From the NCBI RefSeq assembly GCF_023073335.1, contig NZ_JADPJG010000038.1:21084-85083 (forward strand): a stretch of 64,000 nt of DNA, written 5' to 3'. Below, in pieces: positions 8,514 to 17,981 of the stretch. Positions within the stretch are counted from its first letter, which is position 1; each line of letters starts with the position of its first letter. The position numbers and the translations under genes are program-made. Under the pieces are notes generated by a model that did not search any database, was not told the origin of the DNA, and worked only from the letters and a program-made list of their open reading frames with translations. This DNA is from Bradyrhizobium sp. 21 (lineage in GTDB: Bacteria > Pseudomonadota > Alphaproteobacteria > Rhizobiales > Xanthobacteraceae).

Positions 8514-9866
8514 ATGAGCGCAGTGGTGTCCGCAACGGACGTGAGGAGGTCTCGCGTCAGGCTGTTCATCGTGACCATGTTGTTCCTGGTCACGACCGTC
8601 AATTATGCCGACCGCGCCACGCTGTCGATCGCGGGTCCCGCGCTCTCCAAGGAGCTGCATCTCGATCCCGTCGCGATGGGCTACATCTTCTCGGCGTTCG
8701 GATGGTCCTATGTGATCGCGCAGGTGCCGGGCGGCTGGCTGCTCGACCGCTACGGCTCGCGCCTGGTCTATGCCTTCAGCATCATCGTCTGGTCGCTGTT
8801 CACGACGATGCAGGGCTGGGTCGGCTTCTTCAGCGCGGGCACCGCGATCCTCATGCTGTTCGGCCTGCGCTTCCTCGTCGGTATCGCCGAGGCGCCGTCC
8901 TTCCCGGCCAACGCCCGCATCGTTGCGGCCTGGTTTCCCGACAACGAGCGCGGCACCGCGTCCGCGTTCTTCAATTCCGGGCAGTATTTCGCGACCGTGA
9001 TCTTCGCGCCGCTGATGGGCTGGATCGCGCACGACTACGGCTGGCGCTACGTGTTCTTCGTGATGGGCGCGCTTGGCATCGTGATGGGCCTGGTCTGGAT
9101 CAAGACCATCTACGGTCCGAAGGAGCATCCCGGCGTCAACGGGGCCGAGTTCGACTACATCAAGGAGGGCGGCGCACTGGTCGACCTCGACGCGCCCAGG
9201 GATGATCTGAAGGACAAGCGCGCAGCCGCCTCCGGCCCCGGCTGGGATCACATCCGCCAGCTTCTCTCCAACCGCATGATGCTCGGCGTCTATCTCGGCC
9301 AGTACTGCATCAACACGCTGACCTATTTCTTCCTGACCTGGTTCCCGGTCTACCTCGTCAAGGAACGCGGCCTGTCGATCCTGCAAGCCGGCTTCGTCGC
9401 GACGTTGCCTGCGCTGTGCGGCTTCATCGGCGGCGTGCTCGGCGGCGTCATCTCCGACGCGATCCTGCGCAAGACGGGCTCGCTGACCATGGCGCGCAAG
9501 ATCCCGATCGTCGGCGGCATGCTGCTGTCGATGTCGATCATCGCCTGCAACTATGTCGACGGCCAGGCGCTGGTGGTCGGCTTCATGGCGCTGGCCTTCT
9601 TCGGCAAGGGCATCGGCGCGCTCGGCTGGGCCGTCGTTTCCGACACCTCGCCCAAGGAAGCCGGCGGCGTCTCCGGCGGGCTGTTCAACACCTTCGGCAA
9701 CATCTCATCGATCACCACCCCGATCGTGATCGGCTACATCCTGGCCGCGACCGGCTCCTTCAACGGCGCGCTGGTGTTCGTCGGCGCCAACGCGCTGGTG
9801 GCGGCGTTCGCCTATCTCGTGATCGTGGGCAAGATCGAGCGGGTGGTGCTCAAACCTTCCTCCTGA
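8514..9866 (+). CDS. gudP: MFS aldarate transporter (ACS family, GudP/GarP-like)
   Basis: A 450-residue, 12-TM major facilitator of the anion:cation symporter family, which includes the E. coli glucarate/galactarate transporters GudP and GarP. The opening VNYADRATLSIAGPAL and the motif GGWLLDRYGSRL between TM2 and TM3 are typical. The start at 8514 is chosen because an AAGGAGG ribosome site lies 6 bases before it and the first helix follows; an open extension upstream is not protein-like. It sits at the head of the glucarate/galactarate gene set and probably imports these acids with H+. A terminator follows at 9897, so it is a separate unit from the regulator. Confidence 0.88.
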   Translation: MSAVVSATDVRRSRVRLFIVTMLFLVTTVNYADRATLSIAGPALSKELHLDPVAMGYIFSAFGWSYVIAQVPGGWLLDRYGSRLVYAFSIIVWSLFTTMQGWVGFFSAGTAILMLFGLRFLVGIAEAPSFPANARIVAAWFPDNERGTASAFFNSGQYFATVIFAPLMGWIAHDYGWRYVFFVMGALGIVMGLVWIKTIYGPKEHPGVNGAEFDYIKEGGALVDLDAPRDDLKDKRAAASGPGWDHIRQLLSNRMMLGVYLGQYCINTLTYFFLTWFPVYLVKERGLSILQAGFVATLPALCGFIGGVLGGVISDAILRKTGSLTMARKIPIVGGMLLSMSIIACNYVDGQALVVGFMALAFFGKGIGALGWAVVSDTSPKEAGGVSGGLFNTFGNISSITTPIVIGYILAATGSFNGALVFVGANALVAAFAYLVIVGKIERVVLKPSS

Positions 9867-9896
9867 GGGCTCCCACGGGAGCTGACCAGGCAACTT

Positions 9897-9926
9897 ACGG
9901 CGGCTTCACGGCCGCCGTCTTTGTTT
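9897..9926 (+). terminator. Rho-independent terminator after the aldarate transporter
   Basis: Hairpin ACGGCGGC-(TTCAC)-GGCCGCCGT followed by CTTTGTTTT, 30 bases past the stop of the transporter gene and before the LysR gene. Confidence 0.8.
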
Positions 9927-9986
9927 TGGGGATAATCGATGCTAGAAGTGCCGGGGAAACGCCTTATCCATCTAAGGCATGTATCG

Positions 9987-10892
9987 ATGTTCGACCTCAA
10001 CCAGCTCCGCTGTTTCGTCACGGTGGCGGAGGAATTGCACTTCGGCCGCGCCGCCGCGCGGCTGAACATGACCCAGCCGCCGCTGTCCCGGCAGATCCAG
10101 GTGCTCGAGCACATCATCGATGCGCCGCTGCTGGAGCGCACCAGCCGTTCGGTGCGGCTGACGCCTGCCGGCCGCAGCTTCCTGCCGGAGGCGCGGCGCA
10201 TCCTGAAGCTCGCCGAAAGCGCCTCGCAGGTCGCCCGCCGCATCGCGCTCGGCAAGACCGGCTCGCTGAAGATCGGCTTCACCGCGGCGGCGGCCTACGG
10301 CTTCCTGCCCGAGCTCGTCGCCGCCTGCCGCGCCAAGCTGCCCGAGGTCGACTTCTCGCTGAAGGAGATGGTCTCGGGCGACCAGTTCGAGGCGCTGACC
10401 TCGGGCCAGATCGACGCCGGACTGTTGCGGCCGCCGATCGCGCGCCCCGAACTTGCCAGCCGCCGCGTCGTCGCCGAGCCCCTGCTCGCCGCGATCCCGA
10501 AAAAGCATCCGCTGGCGAACGCCGAGAACATCACCATCAAGGATTTCGGCGACCAGCCCTTCGTGATGTATTCGCCCTATGAGAGCCGGTACTTCCACGA
10601 CCTGCTGGTGGCGCTGTTCACCCGCGCCGACATCCTGCCGCGCTATGTCCAGCATTTGAGCCAGATCCACTCGATCCTCGCCATGGTGCGCGCCGGCCTC
10701 GGCCTTGCGATCGTGCCGGCGGCGGCGGCAAGCCTGAAGATCGCCGACGTGCGACTGCGGCCGCTGAAGCTGCGCACACGCGTCCCCGTCGAGCTGTTCA
10801 TGGTCTGGCGGCGCGACAACGAGGATCCACTGCTCGCGGCGCTGGTCAAAATCGCCAGCGAATTGTCCTCTGCGGAGTTGATGGAGGATTGA
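9987..10892 (+). CDS. LysR-family transcriptional regulator of the aldarate locus
   Basis: A 301-residue LysR-type regulator. The winged helix-turn-helix occupies residues 1-60, with the recognition region MTQPPLSRQIQVLE, and a two-lobed periplasmic-binding-like effector domain fills about 90-295. The ATG at 9987 is chosen because MFDLNQLRCF is the usual LysR opening; an in-frame ATG 48 bases earlier would add an untypical tail. It lies between the transporter and the catabolic genes on the same strand, so it probably senses glucarate, galactarate or a later intermediate and switches on the genes to either side. That role is inferred from position. Confidence 0.88.
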   Translation: MFDLNQLRCFVTVAEELHFGRAAARLNMTQPPLSRQIQVLEHIIDAPLLERTSRSVRLTPAGRSFLPEARRILKLAESASQVARRIALGKTGSLKIGFTAAAAYGFLPELVAACRAKLPEVDFSLKEMVSGDQFEALTSGQIDAGLLRPPIARPELASRRVVAEPLLAAIPKKHPLANAENITIKDFGDQPFVMYSPYESRYFHDLLVALFTRADILPRYVQHLSQIHSILAMVRAGLGLAIVPAAAASLKIADVRLRPLKLRTRVPVELFMVWRRDNEDPLLAALVKIASELSSAELMED

Positions 10893-11020
10893 TGCTCAAT
10901 CCGCATCGGTCGATATAGGCTTTGGCTTGGACGCGCATCGAACGGTCTCCTAAACAGCGGCGCATGGACGCGCGGCTCTGGCCTGCGTCCTCCACAACAT
11001 CAGAGAAGGGAGCAGCGCCC

Positions 11021-11965
11021 ATGAGCAAGATGACCCCGCAGGAAATGGCCCAGAAGATCGGATCCGGCCTCCTGTCCTTCCCCGTCACGCCGTTCAAGGC
11101 GGATTACTCCTTCGACGAGGCGACCTACCGCGCCAACATGGATTGGCTGTGCGGCTATGACGTGGCCGGCCTGTTCGCCGCCGGTGGCACCGGCGAGTTC
11201 TTCTCACTGACGCCGAGCGAAGTTCCACAGGTGGTCAAGATCGCCGTCGAGGAGACCAAGGGCCGCGTGCCCGTGCTCGCCGGCACCGGCTACGGCACCG
11301 CCACCGCCCGCGAGATCGCGATCGGCGCGGAAAAGGCCGGCGCTGACGGCCTGTTGCTGCTGCCGCCCTATCTCACCCATGCCGAGCAGGACGGCCTCGC
11401 CGCCCATGTCGAGGCGATCTGCGCCTCCGTGAAGATCGGCGTCATCGTCTACAACCGCGACAACGCCATCCTTCAGCCCGATACGCTCGCCCGCCTTGCC
11501 GAGCGCTGCCCGAATCTCGTCGGCTACAAGGACGGCATCGGCGACATCGAGCTGATGACCCGCGTCTACACCAAGCTCGGCGATCGCCTGACCTATGTCG
11601 GCGGCCTGCCGACCGCGGAAACCTTCGCCTTGCCCTATCTGGACATGGGCGTGACGACCTATTCCTCGGCCGTGTTCAACTTCGTGCCGGAGTTCGCGAC
11701 CAATTTCTACGCTGCCGTGCGCAAGCGCGACCATGAGACGATCAATGCCGGGTTGAAGGATTTCATCCTGCCGCTGATCGCGATCCGCAACCGCAAGAAG
11801 GGCTACGCGGTCTCGATCATCAAGGCCGGCATGAAAGTGATCGGCCGCGATTCCGGCCCGGTCCGCCCGCCGCTGACCGACCTCACCGAACAGGAGATCG
11901 CGGAGCTGACGGCGCTGGTGAAAAATCTGCCCGCCATCCGATCGACACAACAGGCGGCAGAATAA
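11021..11965 (+). CDS. kdgD: 5-dehydro-4-deoxyglucarate dehydratase
   Basis: A 314-residue TIM-barrel of the DHDPS/NAL class I aldolase superfamily. It decarboxylates and dehydrates 5-keto-4-deoxy-D-glucarate to 2,5-dioxopentanoate (alpha-ketoglutarate semialdehyde) plus CO2 and water. Visible motifs are GGTGEFFSLT near residue 50, the conserved Tyr in VIVYNRDN, and the Schiff-base Lys in VGYKDGIGD. The length suits KdgD. The ATG at 11021 follows GAGAAGGGAG; an open extension upstream was rejected. Next come glucarate dehydratase (26 bases later) and the semialdehyde dehydrogenase, the enzymes just before and after it in the pathway. Confidence 0.94.
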   Translation: MSKMTPQEMAQKIGSGLLSFPVTPFKADYSFDEATYRANMDWLCGYDVAGLFAAGGTGEFFSLTPSEVPQVVKIAVEETKGRVPVLAGTGYGTATAREIAIGAEKAGADGLLLLPPYLTHAEQDGLAAHVEAICASVKIGVIVYNRDNAILQPDTLARLAERCPNLVGYKDGIGDIELMTRVYTKLGDRLTYVGGLPTAETFALPYLDMGVTTYSSAVFNFVPEFATNFYAAVRKRDHETINAGLKDFILPLIAIRNRKKGYAVSIIKAGMKVIGRDSGPVRPPLTDLTEQEIAELTALVKNLPAIRSTQQAAE

Positions 11966-11991
11966 CAGACGACAACAGGGAGGAGCGTGCG

Positions 11992-13335
11992 ATGGCCCAG
12001 ACTGAAATCTCTGGCGCACCAATCGTCACAGCGATGCAGGTGATTCCGGTCGCGGGCCGTGACGGCATGCTCCTCAATCTGAGCGGCGCGCATGCGCCGT
12101 TCTTCACCCGCAACATCGTCATTCTCACCGACAATGCCGGTCACACCGGCGTCGGCGAGGTGCCCGGCGGGCAAAAGATCTGGCAGACGCTCCAGGACGC
12201 GCGCGATCTCGTCATCGGCAAGACCGTCGGCGCGCTCAACAACATCCTCGCCGACATCCGCACCGCCTTCGCCGACCGCGACGTCGGCGGCCGCGGCAAG
12301 CAGACTTTTGATCTCCGCATCATGATCCACGCGGTCACGGCGATCGAATCCGCCTTGCTCGATCTGCTCGGCCAGCATCTCAACCTGCCCGTCGCCGCGC
12401 TGCTCGGCGAAGGCCAGCAGCGCAAGAGCATCGAGACGCTCGGCTATCTCTTCTTCGTCGGCGACCGCCGCAAATCGAAGCTCGACTACGTCGCGGGCGA
12501 GACCGGCAAGCCGGAATGGTTCAACCTCCGCCATCAGGAGGCGATGACGCCGGAGACCGTGGTGCGCCTCGCGGAGGCCACCCACGACCATTACGGCTTT
12601 GCCGATTTCAAGCTGAAGGGCGGCGTGCTCCGCGGCGAGCAGGAGATCGAGGCCGTCACCGCCATCGCAAAACGCTTCCCCAACGCACGTGTCACGCTCG
12701 ACCCCAACGGCGCCTGGTCGCTCGACGAGGCGATCGGGCTCTGCAAGGACATGCACGGCATTCTCGCCTATGCCGAGGACCCCTGCGGCGCGGAAGGCGG
12801 CTTCTCAGGCCGCGAGATCATGGCCGAGTTCCGCCGCGCCACGGGCCTGCCGACGGCGACCAACATGATCGCAACCGACTGGCGGCAGCTCGCTCATGCA
12901 TTGCGCCTGGGCGCGGTGGACATTCCGCTCGCCGATCCCCATTTCTGGACCATGCAGGGCTCGGTCCGCGTGGCCCAGACATGCCGCGACAACGGCCTGA
13001 CCTGGGGCTCGCACTCCAACAATCATTTCGACATCTCGCTCGCGATGTTCACCCATGTCGGTGCCGCGGCGCCCGGCAAGGTCACCGCGATCGACACCCA
13101 CTGGATCTGGCAGGACGGCCAGGCACTGACCAAGGAACCGCTCCAGATCAAGGGCGGCAAGATCGCGGTGCCTGACAGGCCGGGCCTGGGTATCGAAATC
13201 GACAGAGCCGCCATCGACGCCGCGCATGACCTCTACAAGCAGCATGGACTCGGCGCCCGCGATGACGCTATTGCCATGCAGGACCTGATCCCCGGCTGGA
13301 CCTTCGACGACAAGCGTCCCTGCCTCGTGCGTTGA
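11992..13335 (+). CDS. gudD: D-glucarate dehydratase
   Basis: A 447-residue enolase-superfamily enzyme of the glucarate dehydratase subgroup. It removes water from D-glucarate (and often L-idarate) to give 5-keto-4-deoxyglucarate in the cytoplasm. The KxK base motif is visible in ADFKLKGG, metal ligands in TLDPNGAW, AEDPCGAEGG and ATNMIATDW, and the second catalytic base in SHSNNHFDIS. Length and motif order match GudD closely. A GGGAGGAG ribosome site lies just before the ATG. It is cotranscribed with kdgD and the dehydrogenase (gaps of 26 and 25 bases). Confidence 0.95.
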   Translation: MAQTEISGAPIVTAMQVIPVAGRDGMLLNLSGAHAPFFTRNIVILTDNAGHTGVGEVPGGQKIWQTLQDARDLVIGKTVGALNNILADIRTAFADRDVGGRGKQTFDLRIMIHAVTAIESALLDLLGQHLNLPVAALLGEGQQRKSIETLGYLFFVGDRRKSKLDYVAGETGKPEWFNLRHQEAMTPETVVRLAEATHDHYGFADFKLKGGVLRGEQEIEAVTAIAKRFPNARVTLDPNGAWSLDEAIGLCKDMHGILAYAEDPCGAEGGFSGREIMAEFRRATGLPTATNMIATDWRQLAHALRLGAVDIPLADPHFWTMQGSVRVAQTCRDNGLTWGSHSNNHFDISLAMFTHVGAAAPGKVTAIDTHWIWQDGQALTKEPLQIKGGKIAVPDRPGLGIEIDRAAIDAAHDLYKQHGLGARDDAIAMQDLIPGWTFDDKRPCLVR

Positions 13336-13360
13336 GAAAACCTTCCCTTGGAGGAATGAG

Positions 13361-14809
13361 ATGACTGCGATCCTGAAGAACTTCATCGGCGGCGAATGGG
13401 TCGATGGCTCCGGCGTCACCAAGAATATCAACCCCTCCAACACCAACGACCTCGTCGGCGAATACGCCAAGGCCGACAAGGTGCAGACCGAGAAGGCGAT
13501 CGCAGCCGCCAAGGCCGCCTTCCCCGCATGGGCGCAGTCGACGCCGCAGGCGCGCTATGACGCGCTGAACAAGGTTTCGCTCGAAATCATCGCCCGCAAG
13601 GAAGAGCTTGGCCGCCTGCTCGCCCGCGAGGAAGGCAAGACGCTGCCGGAGGGCATCGGCGAGGTCGCGCGTGCCGGCCAGATTTTTGCGTTCTTCGCCG
13701 GCGAAGCGCTGCGACTGATCGGCGAGAAGGGTGCCTCCGTTCGTCCGGGCATCGACGTCGAGCTCACCCGCGAGCCGATGGGCGTCGTCGGCATGATCAC
13801 GCCCTGGAACTTCCCGATCGCGATCCCCGCCTGGAAGATCGCGCCCGCGCTCTGCTACGGCAACACGGTCGTGTTCAAGCCTGCCGAGCTGGTGCCCGGC
13901 TCGGCGCATGCGCTGTCCGAGATCATCACCCGCTCCGGCATTCCCGCCGGCGTTTTCAATCTCGTGGTCGGCTCCGGCTCGGTAGTCGGCCAGACCCTGC
14001 TCGAGCACCCCGACGTCGCCGCGATCTCCTTCACCGGTTCGGTGCAGACCGGCCGTAAGATCGCGCAGGCCTGCGTGACGTCGAGCAACATGAAGAAGTT
14101 CCAGCTGGAGATGGGCGGCAAGAATCCGCTCGTCGTGCTCGACGACGCCGACCTCAAGACCGCCGTCGAGGTCGCCGTCAACGGCGCCTATTTCTCGACC
14201 GGCCAGCGCTGCACCGCCTCCTCCCGCCTGATCGTCACCGAGGGCATCCACGACCGCTTCGTCGCGGCGGTGGCCGAGCGCCTGAACGGCCTCTCGGTCG
14301 ACGACGCGCTCAAGCCCGGCGTGCATATCGGCCCCGTGGTCGATCAGAGCCAGCTCGACCAGGACCTGCGCTACATCAAGATCGGCCAGGACGAGGGTGC
14401 CAAGCTCGCCTTCGGCGGCGAGCTGCTCAAGCGCGAGACGCCCGGCTATTACCTCCAGCCGGCGCTGTTCACCGAAGCCAACAACAACATGCGCATCGCG
14501 CGCGAGGAAATCTTCGGGCCGGTGGCGACCGTCATTCGCGCCAAGAACTACGAGGAGGCGCTGGCGATCTCCAACGACACCGAGTTCGGGCTCGCCTCGG
14601 GCATCTGCACCTCCAGCCTGAAATACGCCTCGCACTACAAGCGCAACAGCGAGTCCGGCATGGTGATGGTCAACCTGCCGACCGCCGGCGTCGATTATCA
14701 CGTGCCGTTCGGCGGCCGGAAGGGTTCGAGCTACGGCGCCCGCGAGCAGGGCTCCTATGCGCGCGAGTTCTACACGACGGTGAAGACCGCCTATACCTAT
14801 CCGGGTTGA
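13361..14809 (+). CDS. Alpha-ketoglutarate semialdehyde (2,5-dioxovalerate) dehydrogenase
   Basis: A 482-residue NAD(P)-dependent aldehyde dehydrogenase. The catalytic Cys lies in GQRCTASSR, the general base Glu in LEMGGKNPL, and the cofactor-binding motif is FTGSVQTGRK. Following kdgD and gudD, it should oxidise 2,5-dioxopentanoate to 2-oxoglutarate, the last step of the oxidative aldarate route, delivering carbon to the TCA cycle. The start follows TTGGAGGAATGAG. A palindromic repeat begins nine bases past the stop, so distal genes may be transcribed at a lower level. Confidence 0.92.
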   Translation: MTAILKNFIGGEWVDGSGVTKNINPSNTNDLVGEYAKADKVQTEKAIAAAKAAFPAWAQSTPQARYDALNKVSLEIIARKEELGRLLAREEGKTLPEGIGEVARAGQIFAFFAGEALRLIGEKGASVRPGIDVELTREPMGVVGMITPWNFPIAIPAWKIAPALCYGNTVVFKPAELVPGSAHALSEIITRSGIPAGVFNLVVGSGSVVGQTLLEHPDVAAISFTGSVQTGRKIAQACVTSSNMKKFQLEMGGKNPLVVLDDADLKTAVEVAVNGAYFSTGQRCTASSRLIVTEGIHDRFVAAVAERLNGLSVDDALKPGVHIGPVVDQSQLDQDLRYIKIGQDEGAKLAFGGELLKRETPGYYLQPALFTEANNNMRIAREEIFGPVATVIRAKNYEEALAISNDTEFGLASGICTSSLKYASHYKRNSESGMVMVNLPTAGVDYHVPFGGRKGSSYGAREQGSYAREFYTTVKTAYTYPG

Positions 14810-14817
14810 TGATCGCA

Positions 14818-14947
14818 GGGTGGGTTAGCCCGCGGCTGCGCAAAGCGCAGTCCGCTGGCGTAACCCACCTCTTCTGCTTCCGCGATCGAGACCTTGGTGG
14901 GTTACGCCCAGCGAACTGCGCTTCGCGCAGTTGCAAGGCTAACCCAC
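14818..14947. repeat. Nested intergenic palindromic repeat
   Basis: Two nested inverted repeats. The outer arms are GGGTGGGTTAGCC (14818-14830) and GGCTAACCCAC (14937-14947). The inner arms are GGCGTAACCCACC (14857-14869) and GGTGGGTTACGCC (14896-14908). Smaller hairpins built from GCGCAAAGCGC and CTGCGCTTCGCGCAG lie inside. The whole 130-base cruciform fills the gap between the dehydrogenase and garD genes and ends 19 bases before the garD ATG. It looks like a mobile palindromic element inserted in the operon. Confidence 0.75.
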
Positions 14948-14966
14948 ACTACAATCTGGAGGCCGC

Positions 14967-16508
14967 ATGGACCAGTCAGTCGCAGCGAAAGAGCAGCCCC
15001 GCTACATCAAGCTCAACGAGCGCGACAATGTCGCGATCGTGGTCAATGATTTCGGGCTTCCCGCCGGCTCCCGCTTCGCCTGCGGGCTGACGCTGCGCGC
15101 CTTCGTGCCGCAGGGACACAAGACGGCCCTGGTCGACATCGCGGAAGGCACACCGATCATCCGCTATGGCGAGGTGATCGGCCACGCACTCTCGCCGATC
15201 CTCGCCGGCGAATGGGTGGACGAGGCGCGTATCCGCATGCCGGAGGCCCCCGCCCTCGACAAGCTCGAGATCTCCACCGCCGTCCCCGCGCCGCTGCCGC
15301 CGCTCGAAGGTTTCACCTTCGAGGGCTTCCGCAATTCCGACGGCTCGGTCGGCACCAAGAACATCCTCGGCATCTCCTCCTCCGTGCAATGCGTCAAGGG
15401 CACGATGGAATATGCGGTCAAGCGCATCCGCGCCGAGCTGCTGCCGAAGTACCCGAACGTCGACGACGTCGTGCCGCTGACGCACGCCTATGGCTGCGGC
15501 GTCGCCATTAACGCGCCCGATGCGGTGGTGCCGATCCGCACCCTGCAAAACCTCGCGCTCAACCCGAATTTCGGCGGGGAGATTCTGGTCATCAGCCTCG
15601 GCTGTGAAAAGCTCGCGCCCGAACGGCTGGTGCCGGAAGGCGTCAGCGACGCCATCGTGCGCATGCAGGACGAGGCTTTTGACGGTTTTGGCGCGATCGT
15701 CGATGCGATCATGACCCAGTCCGAAGCCCGGCTGAAAATCCTCAACAAACGCACCCGCGAGACCTGCCCGGCCTCCGATCTCGTCATCGGCCTGCAATGC
15801 GGCGGCAGCGACGCCTTCTCCGGCGTCACCGCGAACCCCGCTGTCGGCTTCGCCGCGGACCTGCTGGTGCGCTCCGGCGCCACCGTGATGTTCTCGGAAG
15901 TGACGGAAGTCCGCGACGCGATCCAGCTCCTCACCCGCCGCGCCATCAACGAGGACGTCGGGCGCGCGCTGGTGCGCGAGATGGCCTGGTACGATTCCTA
16001 TCTGGCCCGCGGCGGCGCCGACCGCAGCGCCAACACCACGCCCGGCAACAAGAAGGGCGGGCTTGCCAACATCGTCGAGAAGTCCTTGGGCTCGATCGTC
16101 AAGTCCGGCTCGTCCGCCATCACCGGTGTGCTCTCGCCCGGCGAGAAGGCGACGCAGAAGGGCATGCTGTTCGCGGCAACGCCTGCCTCCGACTTCATCT
16201 GCGGCACGCTGCAGCTTGCCTCCGGTATGACGCTGCAGGTGTTCACGACCGGCCGCGGCACGCCCTATGGCCTCGCCGCCGCACCCGTCATCAAGGTCGC
16301 GACCCGCAGCGAGCTGGCGCGGCGCTGGAAGGACCTGATCGATTTCGATGCCGGCGGGATTGCCACCGGTGAAAAGACCATCGAGGAAACCGGCTGGGAC
16401 CTGTTCCGCCTGATCCTCGATGTCGCCAGCGGCCGGACAAAACCGTGGTCGGACCGCTGGGGCATCCACAACGACCTGACGCTGTTCAATCCGGCGCCGG
16501 TGACCTGA
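14967..16508 (+). CDS. garD: Galactarate dehydratase (UxaA/GarD family)
   Basis: A 513-residue protein of the altronate/galactarate dehydratase family: an N-terminal SAF domain (about 10-95), then the UxaA core with THAYGCGVAINAPDA, GCEKLAPERL and LQCGGSDAFSG. GarD dehydrates galactarate (mucate) to 5-keto-4-deoxyglucarate, the substrate of the KdgD encoded upstream. The length (GarD about 520, altronate dehydratase about 495) and the absence of any uronate gene favour galactarate. The family is iron-dependent. The gene sits between the semialdehyde dehydrogenase and a second enolase-type dehydratase. Altronate dehydratase remains a possible alternative. Confidence 0.88.
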   Translation: MDQSVAAKEQPRYIKLNERDNVAIVVNDFGLPAGSRFACGLTLRAFVPQGHKTALVDIAEGTPIIRYGEVIGHALSPILAGEWVDEARIRMPEAPALDKLEISTAVPAPLPPLEGFTFEGFRNSDGSVGTKNILGISSSVQCVKGTMEYAVKRIRAELLPKYPNVDDVVPLTHAYGCGVAINAPDAVVPIRTLQNLALNPNFGGEILVISLGCEKLAPERLVPEGVSDAIVRMQDEAFDGFGAIVDAIMTQSEARLKILNKRTRETCPASDLVIGLQCGGSDAFSGVTANPAVGFAADLLVRSGATVMFSEVTEVRDAIQLLTRRAINEDVGRALVREMAWYDSYLARGGADRSANTTPGNKKGGLANIVEKSLGSIVKSGSSAITGVLSPGEKATQKGMLFAATPASDFICGTLQLASGMTLQVFTTGRGTPYGLAAAPVIKVATRSELARRWKDLIDFDAGGIATGEKTIEETGWDLFRLILDVASGRTKPWSDRWGIHNDLTLFNPAPVT

Positions 16509-16569
16509 GCGCCGCGCGGCGCCGGCAAGAGCAAAGAGCCAAGAACAAAGACCCAAGAGGACGTGTGAA

Positions 16570-17775
16570 ATGTCCCGCATCACGACCCTGCGCACGATCC
16601 GTATCGAAGAGCGGCCGAACCTGATCTGGATCGAGGTTGAGACCGACGAAGGACTGACCGGCCTCGGCGAGAGCTTTCGTGGCGCGCAAGCCGTCGAGGC
16701 GGCGGTTCATGAGCTTGCGGCACCGCTGGTGCTCGGCCAGGACTCCCGCCGCATCGAGGCCATATCGCGTCAGTTGCTGACGCCATATCTCGGCTTCCAC
16801 AGCGTCAGCGCCGAGGTGCGGGCCGCCAGCGCCATCGACATCGCGCTATGGGACATCAAGGGCCAGCGCCACGGCATTCCCGTCCACGAGGCGCTTGGCG
16901 GGGCGAGCCGGCTCGAAATCCGCGCCTACAACACCTGCGCCGGCTACGCCTACAACACTGAGAGCGCCAAGCGCCGCGAGATCGGCGCGGACGATGCCGC
17001 GCTCGGCCCCTATGACGACCAGATCGCCTTCATGCGCGACGCCGGAGCGCTCGCCGAAAGCCTTTTGAGCGAAGGCTATGGCGCCATGAAGATCTGGCCG
17101 TTCGATCCCTTCGCCGCAAACGGCGGTCATTCAATTTCCCTGCCTGATCTCAAAACCGGCCTCGAGCCGTTCCGGAAAATCCGCGACGCCGTTGGCGACC
17201 GCATCGAGATCATGTGCGAGCTGCATAGCCTGTGGGGCGCGCACACAGCCGAACGCATCTGCCGCGCGCTCGAAGACTACAATGTGTTCTGGGTCGAGGA
17301 CCCCCTCAACAAGATGGACGACGTGCAGGGTCTCGCCGACCTCAGACGGCGCGTGCAGACGCCGATCTGCGGCAGCGAAACGCTGGCGGGCGCGGCGAGC
17401 TTCCGCAATCTGCTCGCGGCCGACGCCATCGACGTGGTGATGCTCGACATCGCCTGGTGTGGCGGCTTGAGCGAGGCGCGCAAGATCGCCGCCCTCGCCG
17501 AAGCCTACAACAAGCCGCTCGCCCCGCACGATTGCACCGGCCCGGTCGCGCTGATGGCGGGGCTGCATCTGGCGCTGCATGCGCCGACCGCGATCTTCCA
17601 GGAGGTCGTGCGCGCGACGTTGTCGACCTGGTATCGCGATCTCGTCACCGCGCTTCCGAGCGTGAACAACGGCATCGTGTCTGCGCCGCGTGCACCCGGC
17701 CTCGGCCTTGCGCTCAATCCGGACGTGCGTCGCCGCGCGGATGCAGTGGTGCGAGAGTGCCATTTCGCCGCATAG
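16570..17775 (+). CDS. Enolase-superfamily acid-sugar dehydratase (mandelate racemase subgroup)
   Basis: A 401-residue mandelate racemase/muconate lactonizing enzyme family member. Metal ligands appear as Glu in IMCELHSLW, Glu in FWVEDPL and Glu in CGSETLAG. Acid/base residues are Lys in GAMKIWPFD and His in APHDCTGPV, the arrangement of sugar-acid dehydratases. Its place at the end of the aldarate cluster, 61 bases after garD, suggests it dehydrates another aldarate or aldonate, or an alternative stereoisomer of galactarate, feeding the same KdgD route. The exact substrate cannot be read from sequence. Confidence 0.85.
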   Translation: MSRITTLRTIRIEERPNLIWIEVETDEGLTGLGESFRGAQAVEAAVHELAAPLVLGQDSRRIEAISRQLLTPYLGFHSVSAEVRAASAIDIALWDIKGQRHGIPVHEALGGASRLEIRAYNTCAGYAYNTESAKRREIGADDAALGPYDDQIAFMRDAGALAESLLSEGYGAMKIWPFDPFAANGGHSISLPDLKTGLEPFRKIRDAVGDRIEIMCELHSLWGAHTAERICRALEDYNVFWVEDPLNKMDDVQGLADLRRRVQTPICGSETLAGAASFRNLLAADAIDVVMLDIAWCGGLSEARKIAALAEAYNKPLAPHDCTGPVALMAGLHLALHAPTAIFQEVVRATLSTWYRDLVTALPSVNNGIVSAPRAPGLGLALNPDVRRRADAVVRECHFAA

Positions 17776-17981
17776 GGCACGACCAACGCGCCACCGCGCG
17801 ACGGCTCCCGCGAAACCGTCCGGAAACATTGGCGCGAAAAACTTCGTCCTGGTGTCGCAGCTGTCGCATCACGCAACCAAATATAGCGGCCGGCGGCGGT
17901 CGAATGTTCGTCGACGAGCGAACCTGTTGCGGCACCGCGGCGACAAAACCTCCGATTGATATCTTCAACGGAGATTTTCCA

